Assembly (NCBI RefSeq): GCF_019392245.1
Contig: NZ_JAHXRL010000003.1
Coordinates: forward strand, 434,001 to 498,000
DNA length: 64,000 nucleotides
Direction of reading: 5' to 3'
Source of the DNA: Sulfitobacter sp. CW3
GTDB taxonomy: Bacteria; Pseudomonadota; Alphaproteobacteria; Rhodobacterales; Rhodobacteraceae
Below the pieces are notes generated by a model. It saw only the letters and a program-made list of their open reading frames with translations. It was not told where the DNA came from and did not search any database. Below, piece after piece: positions 17,665 to 25,850 of this stretch. Each line of letters opens with the position of its first letter. The stretch's first letter is position 1. The position numbers and the translations under genes were made by a program.

Positions 17665-18825
17665 GTGGCCAAGAAGAAACGTATCGTCGTCAAAATCGGA
17701 TCCAGCCTGCTGGCAAACGAAGAGAAACTTACTTTGCGTTTTGCGTTCATCAACGGCCTGTTGGCGGACCTCGCTGAATTGCAGACCCAAGGCTACGATA
17801 TCATCCTAACGTCGTCGGGCTCTGTTGCGTTGGGTCTGAACATGATCGGCAAACGCCCCGAAGATGCGGGTATTCTGGACAAACAGGCCGCCGCTGCCTG
17901 TGGTCAGCCGTTGTTGATGAATGCCTATCGTCAGGTGGCATCAGAATACGACATGGGCGTGGCCCAAATGCTGGTCACCGTCGAAGACATGGAAGAACGC
18001 CGCCGGTTTCTGAACATCAAAAACACGATGCTGCGGTTGTTTGAAAACAACATCCTGCCAATCATCAACGAGAACGATTCAATCGCGACCACCGACCTGA
18101 AAGTCGGCGATAACGACCGTTTGTCGGCAAAGGTGGCACAGATGATCGAAGCCGATCAACTGATCATCCTGACCAGCGTCGAAGGTCTGTATGACCGCGA
18201 CCCGTCCGAGCCGGGCGCGCAATTTATCGAAGAAATCGAGGATGTAAGCGAACATCTGGAATCCACCAAAAGCGTGAGCGAGCTGGGCAGCGGCGGTATG
18301 ATGACCAAGATGCTGGCCGCGAACATGGCGCAAAACGCAGGCGTTGAAACGATCATTGCCGAGGGCCTGATCGAGGCACCCGTGTCGTCCGTGCTGCGCC
18401 GCGAACGCCGTCACACACGCTGCCTGGCGCGCGATAAAACCGGATCACCGCTGATGATCTGGCTAAGCAACCGTTTGCAGGTGGCGGGCACGCTGGTCGT
18501 GTCAAACGCCGCTGTCGCCGCGATTTCATCCAAAGAGCGCGGTCTGGCCCGCAATGATCTCGTGTCTATTCAGGGCGAATTTTCCAAGGGTGACGTGCTG
18601 CACGTTTATGATGAAGAGGGCAACGAATTCGCCCGGGGCCTGACGAACTTTTCCTCCGAGGAAACGATCCTGATGGCGCGCAACCCTGACATGCTGGTCG
18701 AAGACGTGATCGGCTATAAGACCAAAAGCGATATTATCGGGTCCGAGAACATCCTGATCCTCGAAGATCACCACCTGCAATTGGACGCGCCAATGGATGA
18801 CGCGCAGCCGGTGATCTCGGTCTGA
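17665..18825 (+). CDS. proB: Glutamate 5-kinase
   Basis: Glutamate 5-kinase makes gamma-glutamyl phosphate, the first step to proline. The amino-acid kinase domain has IVVKIGSSLL, ILTSSGSVALGLNMIG, PIINENDSIAT, VGDNDRLSAKVAQMIEADQLIILTSVEGLYDRDP and GSGGMMTKMLAANMA. A C-terminal PUA domain lies at about residues 285-365. The 386-residue length is slightly longer than the usual 367 because of a C-terminal tail. I prefer GTG 17665 because CCGGAG lies 11-16 bases upstream; ATG 17641 would place that element inside the gene. No proA or obg is adjacent, unlike the usual alphaproteobacterial arrangement. Confidence 0.9.
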   Translation: MAKKKRIVVKIGSSLLANEEKLTLRFAFINGLLADLAELQTQGYDIILTSSGSVALGLNMIGKRPEDAGILDKQAAAACGQPLLMNAYRQVASEYDMGVAQMLVTVEDMEERRRFLNIKNTMLRLFENNILPIINENDSIATTDLKVGDNDRLSAKVAQMIEADQLIILTSVEGLYDRDPSEPGAQFIEEIEDVSEHLESTKSVSELGSGGMMTKMLAANMAQNAGVETIIAEGLIEAPVSSVLRRERRHTRCLARDKTGSPLMIWLSNRLQVAGTLVVSNAAVAAISSKERGLARNDLVSIQGEFSKGDVLHVYDEEGNEFARGLTNFSSEETILMARNPDMLVEDVIGYKTKSDIIGSENILILEDHHLQLDAPMDDAQPVISV

Positions 18826-18976
18826 AACGGGCCTATGGTCACCGGCCCAGCTGTGCCGCTAAGATCACGGCGCGTTTGTCGCAAACTGGGCTAGACAAAC
18901 CCCGAAAAAGTCGGGATAAGCCGACACGCATCAGGAACTGACCACCCTGATGAGACCACCGCGGCAACGCGGTCGA

Positions 18977-19050
18977 GGCGAGTTGGCGGAGTGGTTACGC
19001 AGCGGATTGCAAATCCGTGTACAGGAGTTCGATTCTCCTACTCGCCTCCA
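18977..19050 (+). tRNA. tRNA-Cys (anticodon GCA)
   Basis: A complete cloverleaf can be folded: acceptor GGCGAGT pairs with ACTCGCC, discriminator T then encoded CCA. The anticodon stem encloses TTGCAAA (anticodon GCA), and the T-arm is AGGAG-TTCGATT-CTCCT. The gene is intact and serves as the attachment site of the integrative element that follows: its 3' 55 bases plus one are duplicated at 29127-29182. Confidence 0.95.
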
Positions 19051-19051
19051 T
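18996..19051 (+). repeat. attL, 56-bp direct repeat within tRNA-Cys
   Basis: Bases 18996-19051 (from TACGCAGCGG to CGCCTCCAT) are identical to 29127-29182. The repeat covers the tRNA from the D-arm/anticodon stem through CCA, so insertion restores a functional tRNA gene. Confidence 0.95.
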
Positions 19052-19110
19052 TTACTTTCAACGACTTAAATGAAAAACTCCTCATGACAGCCGCTTATGC
19101 TGATTGTGGT

Positions 19111-19130
19111 TGTAGCCACATTGTAGCCAT
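19111..19130 (+). repeat. Arm-type integrase site pair, left end
   Basis: Two direct copies of TGTAGCCA start at 19111 and 19122, 11 bases apart (one helical turn). The same motif pair with the same spacing is at 28999 and 29010 on the right end, and one inverted copy is at 29091-29098. Short direct repeats near both att cores are the usual arm-binding sites of tyrosine integrases. Confidence 0.6.
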
Positions 19131-19227
19131 ACGTGTTCTGGATCATTACTAATTTTTCTGTGCTATTAGGCATCAAATCGTTCGGCTAAGGTGTCTCAGA
19201 AAATCCGATTAAGTCAGGAATGACTAC

Positions 19228-20283
19228 ATGAGCATAGAATTTCCAATCTCAATCATGAAAACTCTTTGGTCTCGCCGTGCAGATGGTCAATGGCAGATCA
19301 ACGATATGAAGGGTTTAGAGCTATCATCCGGCAACGCGGATGAAGAAGGTTTCTTTGTCCTACGCGGTGATATTCAACTCATGACCGATGCGCCGAACAG
19401 CAGAATTAATGATGTTATGAGCATGTTTGCACCGACAGAATTTTTGATGCAACAAAGCATCGTTCCAGTTGTTGCATGGATTGAAGGCGAACCCGCCATG
19501 AGGTGTATCGGCACCGCTTCCATTATCAGTTGCACCGGTTACATGCTTACCGCTGCACACGTGCTTATGGACCCTATCGAAAGTGGCTACGGAGCGACAC
19601 GAGATGGTGATCAGGTCAGGATGCACGATGACCTAAACTTTGGAATTCTCATGCCGTTTTGGGTACCAACCAACGGCATGACCATGCAAAAGGCTTTTCG
19701 TTTTTTTCCAATCGAGCAAGCGTGGAACTGGGGCGGTTGGAAACAAAGTCCCCTACTACATGAAGATGATCGTTGGGAACATCTGACTGATGTTGCAATC
19801 TGCAAAATACCAGAAATGCCAAACGGTGGATCACACCAACCGTTGAATATGTCCCTGAATCCGTTCGTGCCAGATGAAGATGCGTATGCGTTGGGCTACG
19901 CAGAAATGCCGGACGTTAAACTGAACCTACAAAACGGCGGATTGCTTGAACAGAAAAACCTGATGGACCTTCACGTTTCAGTAGGACAAATCATTCGAAC
20001 ATTCCCGCAAAACCATGTTGAAAAAGAGGTGTCTACACCTGGCCCCTGCTTTGATTTTAACGCCCGCATTCCTGGAAAAATGAGCGGTTCACCAATCTTC
20101 GGTGCGAGAGGCGCAGTAGTTCGCGGCGTTGTCAGTCGTAGTTTTTCAGGCGAGGAACACGCATACGGGTCAATGCTTGGTCCAGCAATGCACTTACCGT
20201 TAGATAGCTCTGACCGAACCCTAGCAAGCCTCTTGCAAAACGGCAACGAGGGTATGGCAAAGGTGGAAGGTGTGGGTCTTTAG
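19228..20283 (+). CDS. Trypsin-like serine protease (element cargo)
   Basis: The 351-residue protein has a chymotrypsin-fold catalytic triad in order: GTASIISCTGYMLTAAHVL with H111, HLTDVAICKI with D188, and GKMSGSPIFGARGAVVRGVV with nucleophile S286 in the GxSGSP setting typical of Trypsin_2-type domains. No signal peptide is evident, so it is probably cytosolic. About 75 N-terminal residues before the protease core match nothing I recognise. It is the only gene of the element on the plus strand, sits next to attL, and is separated by a hairpin from the convergent operon. This is the usual place for cargo. A role in phage defence or helper interference is inference; no effector partner is seen. 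Confidence 0.8.
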   Translation: MSIEFPISIMKTLWSRRADGQWQINDMKGLELSSGNADEEGFFVLRGDIQLMTDAPNSRINDVMSMFAPTEFLMQQSIVPVVAWIEGEPAMRCIGTASIISCTGYMLTAAHVLMDPIESGYGATRDGDQVRMHDDLNFGILMPFWVPTNGMTMQKAFRFFPIEQAWNWGGWKQSPLLHEDDRWEHLTDVAICKIPEMPNGGSHQPLNMSLNPFVPDEDAYALGYAEMPDVKLNLQNGGLLEQKNLMDLHVSVGQIIRTFPQNHVEKEVSTPGPCFDFNARIPGKMSGSPIFGARGAVVRGVVSRSFSGEEHAYGSMLGPAMHLPLDSSDRTLASLLQNGNEGMAKVEGVGL

Positions 20284-20292
20284 TTGTAATGA

Positions 20293-20326
20293 GCGGCGCG
20301 TAGGAGATTTGAAATACACGCGCCGC
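20293..20326. terminator. Hairpin between convergent element genes
   Basis: Perfect 9-bp GC-rich arms (GCGGCGCGT at 20293-20301, ACGCGCCGC at 20318-20326) enclose a 16-base loop. It begins 10 bases after the protease stop and lies ahead of the convergent operon end at 20408. There is no long T-run, so it is a likely bidirectional terminator but not a canonical one. Confidence 0.55.
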
Positions 20327-20407
20327 CCAAACTGCTGCTACGGGTAGAAACGTTGAGTCCCTAGCAACGTTAACGCCATACAGATTGGATGAAATGCATA
20401 GCGCTTA

Positions 20408-20866
20408 CTAGTGATCCAGTTGAACCGTGCTTCCAAACATGTTGCTTGGCCGTTCATATGGCTGACCATCGCGCTTGCTTACGTCCCTGCCAATGTTCTC
20501 AACCCAGCCATAAAACATATGACTGTCGCCATAGACGGTGAACGTGTTCAAAACCTCATGGTCAGAAAACCGCCACATCGTGCTTAGAAAACAAGGCAAT
20601 CCGAACGGATGCGCAGCGAGGTTCAGCCCTTTGCGTTCCAATGCATCTATGATCATCATATTCTGGTCGCAGTGATCAAAACGAAGATGCTCAAACTTGG
20701 TCGCAACTTTCATGGCTTCTTTCACCGCTTCCCGCCCATAGTGGTCACGCAGTCCTGCATCGGTCAAAATTCCGTGCGCGGTTATCCAAAGCTCTTGTGA
20801 GGAAATCCAGGCGATGTTTGCAAACTGATCTGCAATTGCCAGTTGGTATGATTTGGCTTTTCTCAT
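20408..20866 (-). CDS. Hypothetical protein, last gene of element operon
   Basis: I do not recognise this 152-residue protein. It is soluble, rich in aromatic and His residues (FEHLRFDHCDQNMM, STMWRFSDHEVLNTFTVYGDSHMFYGWVENIGRDV), and starts MRKAKSYQLAIADQFANIAWISSQELW. The start overlaps the stop of the upstream 97-residue gene by four bases (ATGA), so it is translated with it. It is the fifth and last gene of the operon that begins at 22589. Confidence 0.7.
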   Translation of the reverse strand: MRKAKSYQLAIADQFANIAWISSQELWITAHGILTDAGLRDHYGREAVKEAMKVATKFEHLRFDHCDQNMMIIDALERKGLNLAAHPFGLPCFLSTMWRFSDHEVLNTFTVYGDSHMFYGWVENIGRDVSKRDGQPYERPSNMFGSTVQLDH

Positions 20867-21156
20867 TGTCTTTTTCCTAGCTGATCAGTGTACAGGGTTT
20901 GAACATCAATGATGGACATGTCGTTGGTAATTATTTGACAAGCCAACCAATCGTTTGGCGTCCATTTACTGTAGTTGATAACAGCTTCATAAAGCGCGTC
21001 TGGTTGTGCTGAATGTTGCGCTCTGAACCTGTCCCACCATTGTTCATAATGATGCCGCTGGTCAGTTGTCAGGTCGGCCAGTGGGTCAGCGGGTTGAGCC
21101 GCCCTTAGCTTCTCAAGTAACCTGTCAGCTTTGACCAAGTTGCTTGCAATCGTCAT
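20863..21156 (-). CDS. Hypothetical small protein of element operon
   Basis: The 97-residue product is not recognised. It is mainly helical by composition (VKADRLLEKLRAAQPADPLADLTTDQRHHYEQWWDRF) and ends ITNDMSIIDVQTLYTDQLGKRQ. It lies 4 bases after the DUF5681 gene and overlaps the next gene by four bases. Placement directly after a possible small-terminase-like gene suggests a role in the same process, but this is only context. Confidence 0.7.
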   Translation of the reverse strand: MTIASNLVKADRLLEKLRAAQPADPLADLTTDQRHHYEQWWDRFRAQHSAQPDALYEAVINYSKWTPNDWLACQIITNDMSIIDVQTLYTDQLGKRQ

Positions 21157-21160
21157 GCCT

Positions 21161-21577
21161 TCAACCTTTCAACAAAGCTTCGATCTGCGCCAAACGTTCT
21201 TTTAGCGCATCCATTTCATCAATTTCCTTTAACCGTGCGATGGACATTGAAATGGTTCGGGCTTCATCAGGGCTGACCGTACCGTCAATAAGCGCAGAAA
21301 CGATACTACCAACGTCTGCACCATCCAGTTCAACGGTTCGCTGATTTGGCAAAACCTTCTCAAGAATGAATATTGCTGCCTTTGTGTCGTTTTTGTTCAA
21401 ATTCTCTTTGAGGACGCGCAATGCATCAGACGACATGCTCTTGATTTCTTGTATGGCTTTTTGGCTTACCCTGTTACGGCTACCTTTAGGTCGGCCAATA
21501 TTCCCGCTGCCAGACGCAAAACGCCCGTTGTTATCACGCCCTGCTAAGGCGGTAGAGTTACGTTCGTTATCGGTCAT
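21161..21577 (-). CDS. DUF5681 domain protein (phage-type, possible small-terminase-like)
   Basis: The N-terminal region GRDNNGRFASGSGNIGRPKGSRNRVSQKAIQEI (about residues 13-45) matches the DUF5681 signature, which occurs in phage and prophage proteins often encoded near terminase genes. The rest is helical, with a coiled-coil-like C-terminus (LKEIDEMDALKERLAQIEALLKG). In a satellite without its own capsid genes, a DNA-recognition protein of this type could redirect helper packaging; that is inference. The start overlaps the stop of the HTH gene by four bases. Confidence 0.75.
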   Translation of the reverse strand: MTDNERNSTALAGRDNNGRFASGSGNIGRPKGSRNRVSQKAIQEIKSMSSDALRVLKENLNKNDTKAAIFILEKVLPNQRTVELDGADVGSIVSALIDGTVSPDEARTISMSIARLKEIDEMDALKERLAQIEALLKG

Positions 21578-21828
21578 CTGCGCACCTCAACACCTTGTGC
21601 AACAAACCAGTCAGCTATTTGAGCGGTTGAGAACCATCCGCTAGGACCATCTTTCAGTGTTTTTGGGAAGCCGCGTTTGTCACGCCAGCGCTGTAGGGTC
21701 TGTCGCGTGACCGATACGTTAATCAACAATGACACCAAGGTTATTGTGTCTGCCTTTGGTAATCTGACAACAGACATCGAAAGCGGACGCAGTTTGCGCC
21801 CACTCTCAACATTTGAGCCGCTAGACAT
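21574..21828 (-). CDS. Small DNA-binding protein with MerR/Nu1-like helix-turn-helix
   Basis: The 84-residue protein has an HTH region in the second half: LLINVSVTRQTLQRWRDKRGFPKTLKDGPSGWFSTAQIADWFVAQGVEV. The pattern of choosing a row, then RWRDKRGFP and a WFS wing, resembles AlpA/MerR-like excisionases and the winged HTH of small terminase subunits such as Nu1. It overlaps the upstream gene stop by one base (TAATG) and the DUF5681 gene by four. Function could be regulatory or packaging-related. Confidence 0.7.
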   Translation of the reverse strand: MSSGSNVESGRKLRPLSMSVVRLPKADTITLVSLLINVSVTRQTLQRWRDKRGFPKTLKDGPSGWFSTAQIADWFVAQGVEVRR

Positions 21829-22589
21829 CAGGCCGCTTTCAGGATTTCAAAAGCCTGCCCTGTTGTCATATTTTCTACGCTGGCGGCAACAAACGCCAAA
21901 GCACCAGAAAGGTACTGTCCAGCCGCTTCAATTTCATCATTACCGTTAACAATGCTAGTCCATTGGTCTCGCGCATTGGCTTCCAACGGTTCCCAATCTG
22001 GTTCAATGCCCGTCAAATTATCAATGGTCATGGGCGCTGGTGGGAATGCCTTATCAGTACGATAAAGAAATTTGACGATTGCGTAACGTTCTTCGATCCG
22101 TTCGAAAACCGTATCGTCCAGGCCAATTAAGGCAGGACCGCCCTCAATAGCCGATGCAAGAATTTCGACGCTCTTGGAATTTAACAACGTTTTGAAAAGT
22201 TCGGGTTGGCTTAGCGAAAGAAACCAATTTCGATATTCGGAACGCATTGCTGCGTTCCCACCCTCTACCTTCAACATCATATCGCTACGGTCTTTCAGCG
22301 ATACCTTTTCATCCATGATCGCTTTGCGCAAAGCGTTCCAAGGTGCGGAGAGTTTGGCAAATTCTGTTTCAGCTTTTGTTCGATAGCCCTTTTCATTCAA
22401 GACTTCGGCCTGATTGAGCATCATGCTGCTGTAGTCATTCAGTGCCGCCGCCATAGCGAAGACCGATGGTGTCAACTTGCTATTTTTAAAACGAGAACGC
22501 CAAAGCAGCGTGGCCATGTTGTCGGCACCGTGAACCTGAAGAAAACTGCACTCAGGGGCATTGGGTGTATAAAGCAATTTTGTCAGCAT
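21828..22589 (-). CDS. Hypothetical protein, first gene of five-gene element operon
   Basis: The 253-residue protein is not recognised. It is soluble and mostly helical (NDYSSMMLNQAEVLNEKGYRTKAETEFAKLSAPWNALRKAI; KVEGGNAAMRSEYRNWFLSLSQPELF), with no membrane segment. I chose ATG 22589 because AAGGACAG lies about 10 bases upstream; the longer frame would need a TTG at 22619. Its mRNA must start in the non-coding region that also contains the inverted-repeat origin candidate. Confidence 0.75.
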   Translation of the reverse strand: MLTKLLYTPNAPECSFLQVHGADNMATLLWRSRFKNSKLTPSVFAMAAALNDYSSMMLNQAEVLNEKGYRTKAETEFAKLSAPWNALRKAIMDEKVSLKDRSDMMLKVEGGNAAMRSEYRNWFLSLSQPELFKTLLNSKSVEILASAIEGGPALIGLDDTVFERIEERYAIVKFLYRTDKAFPPAPMTIDNLTGIEPDWEPLEANARDQWTSIVNGNDEIEAAGQYLSGALAFVAASVENMTTGQAFEILKAA

Positions 22590-23168
22590 TTTATCTGTCC
22601 TTATGAGTTGTCTTTCCAAACAGGTGACGCCAACCTGAAATCAAGTCAACTCACTAATATTGCTTATAAAAATCGTTATTCTGCGTTAGGTATCATGAGG
22701 CGTTATTGGCGTGAGAAACTTTATCTGACCTTGTGCCAGCGGCGAAAATGAAAAGGAGTTTTGTCAAATCAACCCGCTGTATCCAGCAATCAAAGGCTAC
22801 TATCTGGTTACAAAATCACATTCGCTAATCTTTGCGACAAACAAAACTCTTTAACATTCTAAATTGATTGAACTAATATATAAAATTGACGACGAAGTAT
22901 CGGACTAGGTATCCGTTGCGGACCAATTGGCCTTGCGTCGCTATGTTCATCTGGACGACCTATGGCGGGCAGGGCATTACCCACCACTCACCAATATTCC
23001 TATGGTTATCGTTAGGTCTCAAATATTTTCCGGTACCCAAAGGTTCCCAAAATTCCCACCCCTATAAAAACGTCAGAACGAATTTCAGTAATTATATTTT
23101 CTATAGAGTTCTTGGATGCTGGTAATTTTGGGAACCTTTGGGTACCGGCGCTATAATCACGTCCAAAA
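22590..23168. other. Non-coding region with operon promoter and origin candidate
   Basis: This 579-base AT-rich stretch has no credible gene. It contains the large inverted repeat at 23030-23148 and must hold the promoter of the operon starting at 22589. I could not single out convincing -35/-10 boxes. Confidence 0.6.
23030..23148. repeat. Long perfect inverted repeat with iteron-like units (candidate replication origin)
   Basis: Arms of 25 bp (23030-23054 and 23124-23148) are perfect reverse complements separated by 69 AT-rich bases. Each arm holds two adjacent copies of GGTWCCCAAA (at 23032 and 23042 in the left arm), and the left arm is followed by a partial third (TTCCCA at 23053-23058). 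The right arm ends 20 bases from the primase-helicase stop codon. Iterons, inverted symmetry and an AT-rich centre next to a replication initiator gene resemble P4-type origins. Confidence 0.6.
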
Positions 23169-25547
23169 TTATGTAATTCTGCGGAAATTCATCTGATTAT
23201 TAATGATAGCCTGCGAAATTTCTGATCTATCCGCGTCCGCCAAAATTTCAGCGGTTAAATCGCCCTTAACGATTAATACCGTTTTTACCTCGCTACCAAC
23301 CTTTTGTTTGTGTGCAGACCTCATGCCAGAACGTTTAATTGCATGACCCATCGCCGCTGGCGACCTTGGCGCATTGTCAGCCATGAAAGCTGTGAGGTCA
23401 CTGGTTGTCGCCAACTCTCCTGGCCATGACCTGATAAATTCTTGTGCGTCTTGGTCAGCAGGGCTTTCCATGCTCTTGAGCGATTTCAACTTAGCAGCGT
23501 TCATTAGTGCAGGTTCATGCGGGCTAAACCCATCTAGATTAAGTGTCATCAAATATTGCTGGACTGATGCTGTGAAGCGTTGGTCGGTAAGCAGGTTGTT
23601 CAGCCACTGATAGTAAGCTTGCGTCTGCCGGTGAACAGGGTTTTCGACAACGATGACGCGCCGGTCCTTGTTGTCGAACGGCAAGGCGTCTTCATGGTTG
23701 GAAAACATCAAAAATCGACAACAGTTCTTTTCGACAAATTGCATGCCGTATTTTTCGTTAATATTTCGTGTTTCTTCTGTAATCTTCGCTTTGAACGCTT
23801 CTTGGTTCTGGTAACGGTTGACCGTGTTACCCTCGCGGATTTCATCAACTGTTGCGAGTAACTTTTGAGACAGTCTGCCATTAAAGCCACCAAACAGCGC
23901 GTTTACATCCATGTTTGCCGCAACATAGCCTCGTAAAGCGCGTGTCAAAATACTACCCAATGTGCCGCGACCTGTTCCGGTCTGTGGGGTGATCATGAGA
24001 TAGCAAGTGTGAGGTAGTTCACCAGGCTTTTGGAAAATATGCGCGCACCATTTCAGAAACCGTTCTCGCTCGATTTGATCCGGCACAAGGTATTCAACGT
24101 GCTTCAAAAACGGGTGCGCCCACTCTTGCCAATTTTCAGGCGGTGTTTGCAGCCGTATCCCAGACCAAAGGTTGTAGGCTTTGTCACCGCCTTGGCTGAT
24201 TTCCGGTGATCGACAAAACTGACCATCGGCAGGGTTCCAAGTGACCGTATCGACAGACGTTCTTGTTTCGCTTTTCATCCAGCTTTGCAAAGCTGGGATT
24301 GTTTTCAGAACTGGTTGCCCATCCTTGTCAATCTTTCCCGTGTCAAAGGTGTGCCAAGATGCTGCATATTCATTACTGGCGTCATGAACAGTTCTAGTGG
24401 TCTTGTTGAGCGTGTTGACCACCTTTGATCCGGTTGCGACAAAAACAAGATGCTGCTGCATTTGTTCAGGCGTCAAAATGGTCGGAACGGTTGAAAACGC
24501 AAGATCATCGCCAATCGCAATGTCTTCAGTTTTGCGCCGGTCCCGTTGTTGCTGCATCACACCGGCAAAGGACATGTGCGCCTGTACAGATGGTACGCGC
24601 CGCACGATGCTGGACCACCCTACCTGTGCATCCTTAATGCTGTTCCACTGCTTAAGGTTTTCACCAACATCATTCCCGTTGTAGCGCTCGCACCATACCG
24701 ACCACATACCATAGAGCGTGTCGGGGTCCGTCAATGACCATCCAGATTGCTTTATGGCCGCTGTAAACGCAACCCAATCACCACGGTCTAGCGTGTTCGG
24801 ATCACTGTTGTCCAAAGCGAACTGAAGCCATTCTAAGCTAGGTGCTGCTTTCTCATGATCACCCAATTCAGCCCGTGCGCCGCCATGCGCGATAACATTC
24901 ACATGGGCGAGTGCAGCTTCAAAGGTTTCAGTATTTGCAACCTGACCGTGACCAGACATGGGGCTACATGTCACAAGATGTGGCTGACCTTTTTGGTGTA
25001 GCGTACCAGGCAACCGCATAACGCGCGGCGCGTCAAAACAGACGGGATCACCATCAAACAATTGAACAAGCTTCTGCTGCACCTCACTAAAGCGTTCGTT
25101 GCCTTGGTATTGAACAACGGGCCAATAAACATGTGCCTTGTTTGGGCTGCTGTTGACCATAAACGATGGTTTGATTGACCATTGGTCAGCGCGTTGTAAA
25201 TTCTGCATTGCCGAAAGATTATCAAGGTCAACAAATTGCGCTCTGATATTGGTTATATTGCTTGCTGATTGGCCCCGCCCGTCACATTCATTGATGACAG
25301 CAAAACAACCATATCCAAGCCGGTTGTAGGCCAATAACGATGACCAAACATCACCAATAGTGCCGCGAAAGTTCACACCCTGCAAACCACGGTCACGGTC
25401 ATGAATTGCGCGAAAATCAAAGACACCACCGCCCAAAGCATCGGTGAATGCGCGGGCCTGTTCTATGTCCTGTCCGACCGGAACAGAGTTGTCGAATGCT
25501 TGGGGGAAATAAGGGGCGCGGCTGATCGCACAGAATTGGAAAGCCAT
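23169..25547 (-). CDS. Primase-helicase replication protein (AEP primase + PriCT-2 + D5/SF3-like helicase)
   Basis: The 792-residue protein looks like a satellite or plasmid replication initiator. Residues 1-200 carry an archaeo-eukaryotic-type primase pattern: FVDLDN with D107/D109, KAHVYW with H139, and RVMRLPGTLHQKG. A PriCT-2-like helical domain (SLEWLQFALDNSDPNTLDRGDWVAF) spans about 237-320. The helicase domain has Walker A-like TPQTGTGRGT (520-529, Arg527 in place of the usual Lys), Walker B LLATVDEI (563-570), sensor LMFSNHEDALPF and arginine-finger region DNKDRRVIVVENP (625-637). It probably synthesises primers and unwinds DNA at the adjacent inverted repeat. Confidence 0.85.
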   Translation of the reverse strand: MAFQFCAISRAPYFPQAFDNSVPVGQDIEQARAFTDALGGGVFDFRAIHDRDRGLQGVNFRGTIGDVWSSLLAYNRLGYGCFAVINECDGRGQSASNITNIRAQFVDLDNLSAMQNLQRADQWSIKPSFMVNSSPNKAHVYWPVVQYQGNERFSEVQQKLVQLFDGDPVCFDAPRVMRLPGTLHQKGQPHLVTCSPMSGHGQVANTETFEAALAHVNVIAHGGARAELGDHEKAAPSLEWLQFALDNSDPNTLDRGDWVAFTAAIKQSGWSLTDPDTLYGMWSVWCERYNGNDVGENLKQWNSIKDAQVGWSSIVRRVPSVQAHMSFAGVMQQQRDRRKTEDIAIGDDLAFSTVPTILTPEQMQQHLVFVATGSKVVNTLNKTTRTVHDASNEYAASWHTFDTGKIDKDGQPVLKTIPALQSWMKSETRTSVDTVTWNPADGQFCRSPEISQGGDKAYNLWSGIRLQTPPENWQEWAHPFLKHVEYLVPDQIERERFLKWCAHIFQKPGELPHTCYLMITPQTGTGRGTLGSILTRALRGYVAANMDVNALFGGFNGRLSQKLLATVDEIREGNTVNRYQNQEAFKAKITEETRNINEKYGMQFVEKNCCRFLMFSNHEDALPFDNKDRRVIVVENPVHRQTQAYYQWLNNLLTDQRFTASVQQYLMTLNLDGFSPHEPALMNAAKLKSLKSMESPADQDAQEFIRSWPGELATTSDLTAFMADNAPRSPAAMGHAIKRSGMRSAHKQKVGSEVKTVLIVKGDLTAEILADADRSEISQAIINNQMNFRRIT

Positions 25548-25850
25548 GTTTATACCTAGGGTTTAAAATGAGATTGAACGCCCGTGAAGGCGTGTTCAGT
25601 AGGCTATCCGGCCAATGCGCCACGTCTTTACCGTGGCATGGGTCATCCAACCCTTGCTCATGTTCAAACGGCGCATGAGGGCGGATGCGGGGCAATCACC
25701 GTTACCGATGAAGGTTCACGCCCCCGCTATCCTATCTCATTCTGCACGGTTGGATAACATGCTTACCCTTTGTACAGCGTAGAAAAAAGTCATTCAATAC
25801 ATTGTAATTGTTTAATTTTATCGCAAAGTTCACCTGAACTATCACCGCAA
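25548..25850. other. Non-coding leader between AlpA-like gene and primase-helicase
   Basis: These 303 bases have no credible gene and lie upstream of the primase-helicase. They include a hairpin with GCCACG/CGTGGC arms (25619-25624, 25632-25637). In P4 the equivalent leader encodes an immunity RNA; a similar regulatory RNA here is only a possibility. Confidence 0.4.

Noticed and set aside
23030..23148. Transcription terminator of the primase-helicase gene
   Set aside because: A 69-base loop and iteron-like units in the arms fit an origin better than a terminator.
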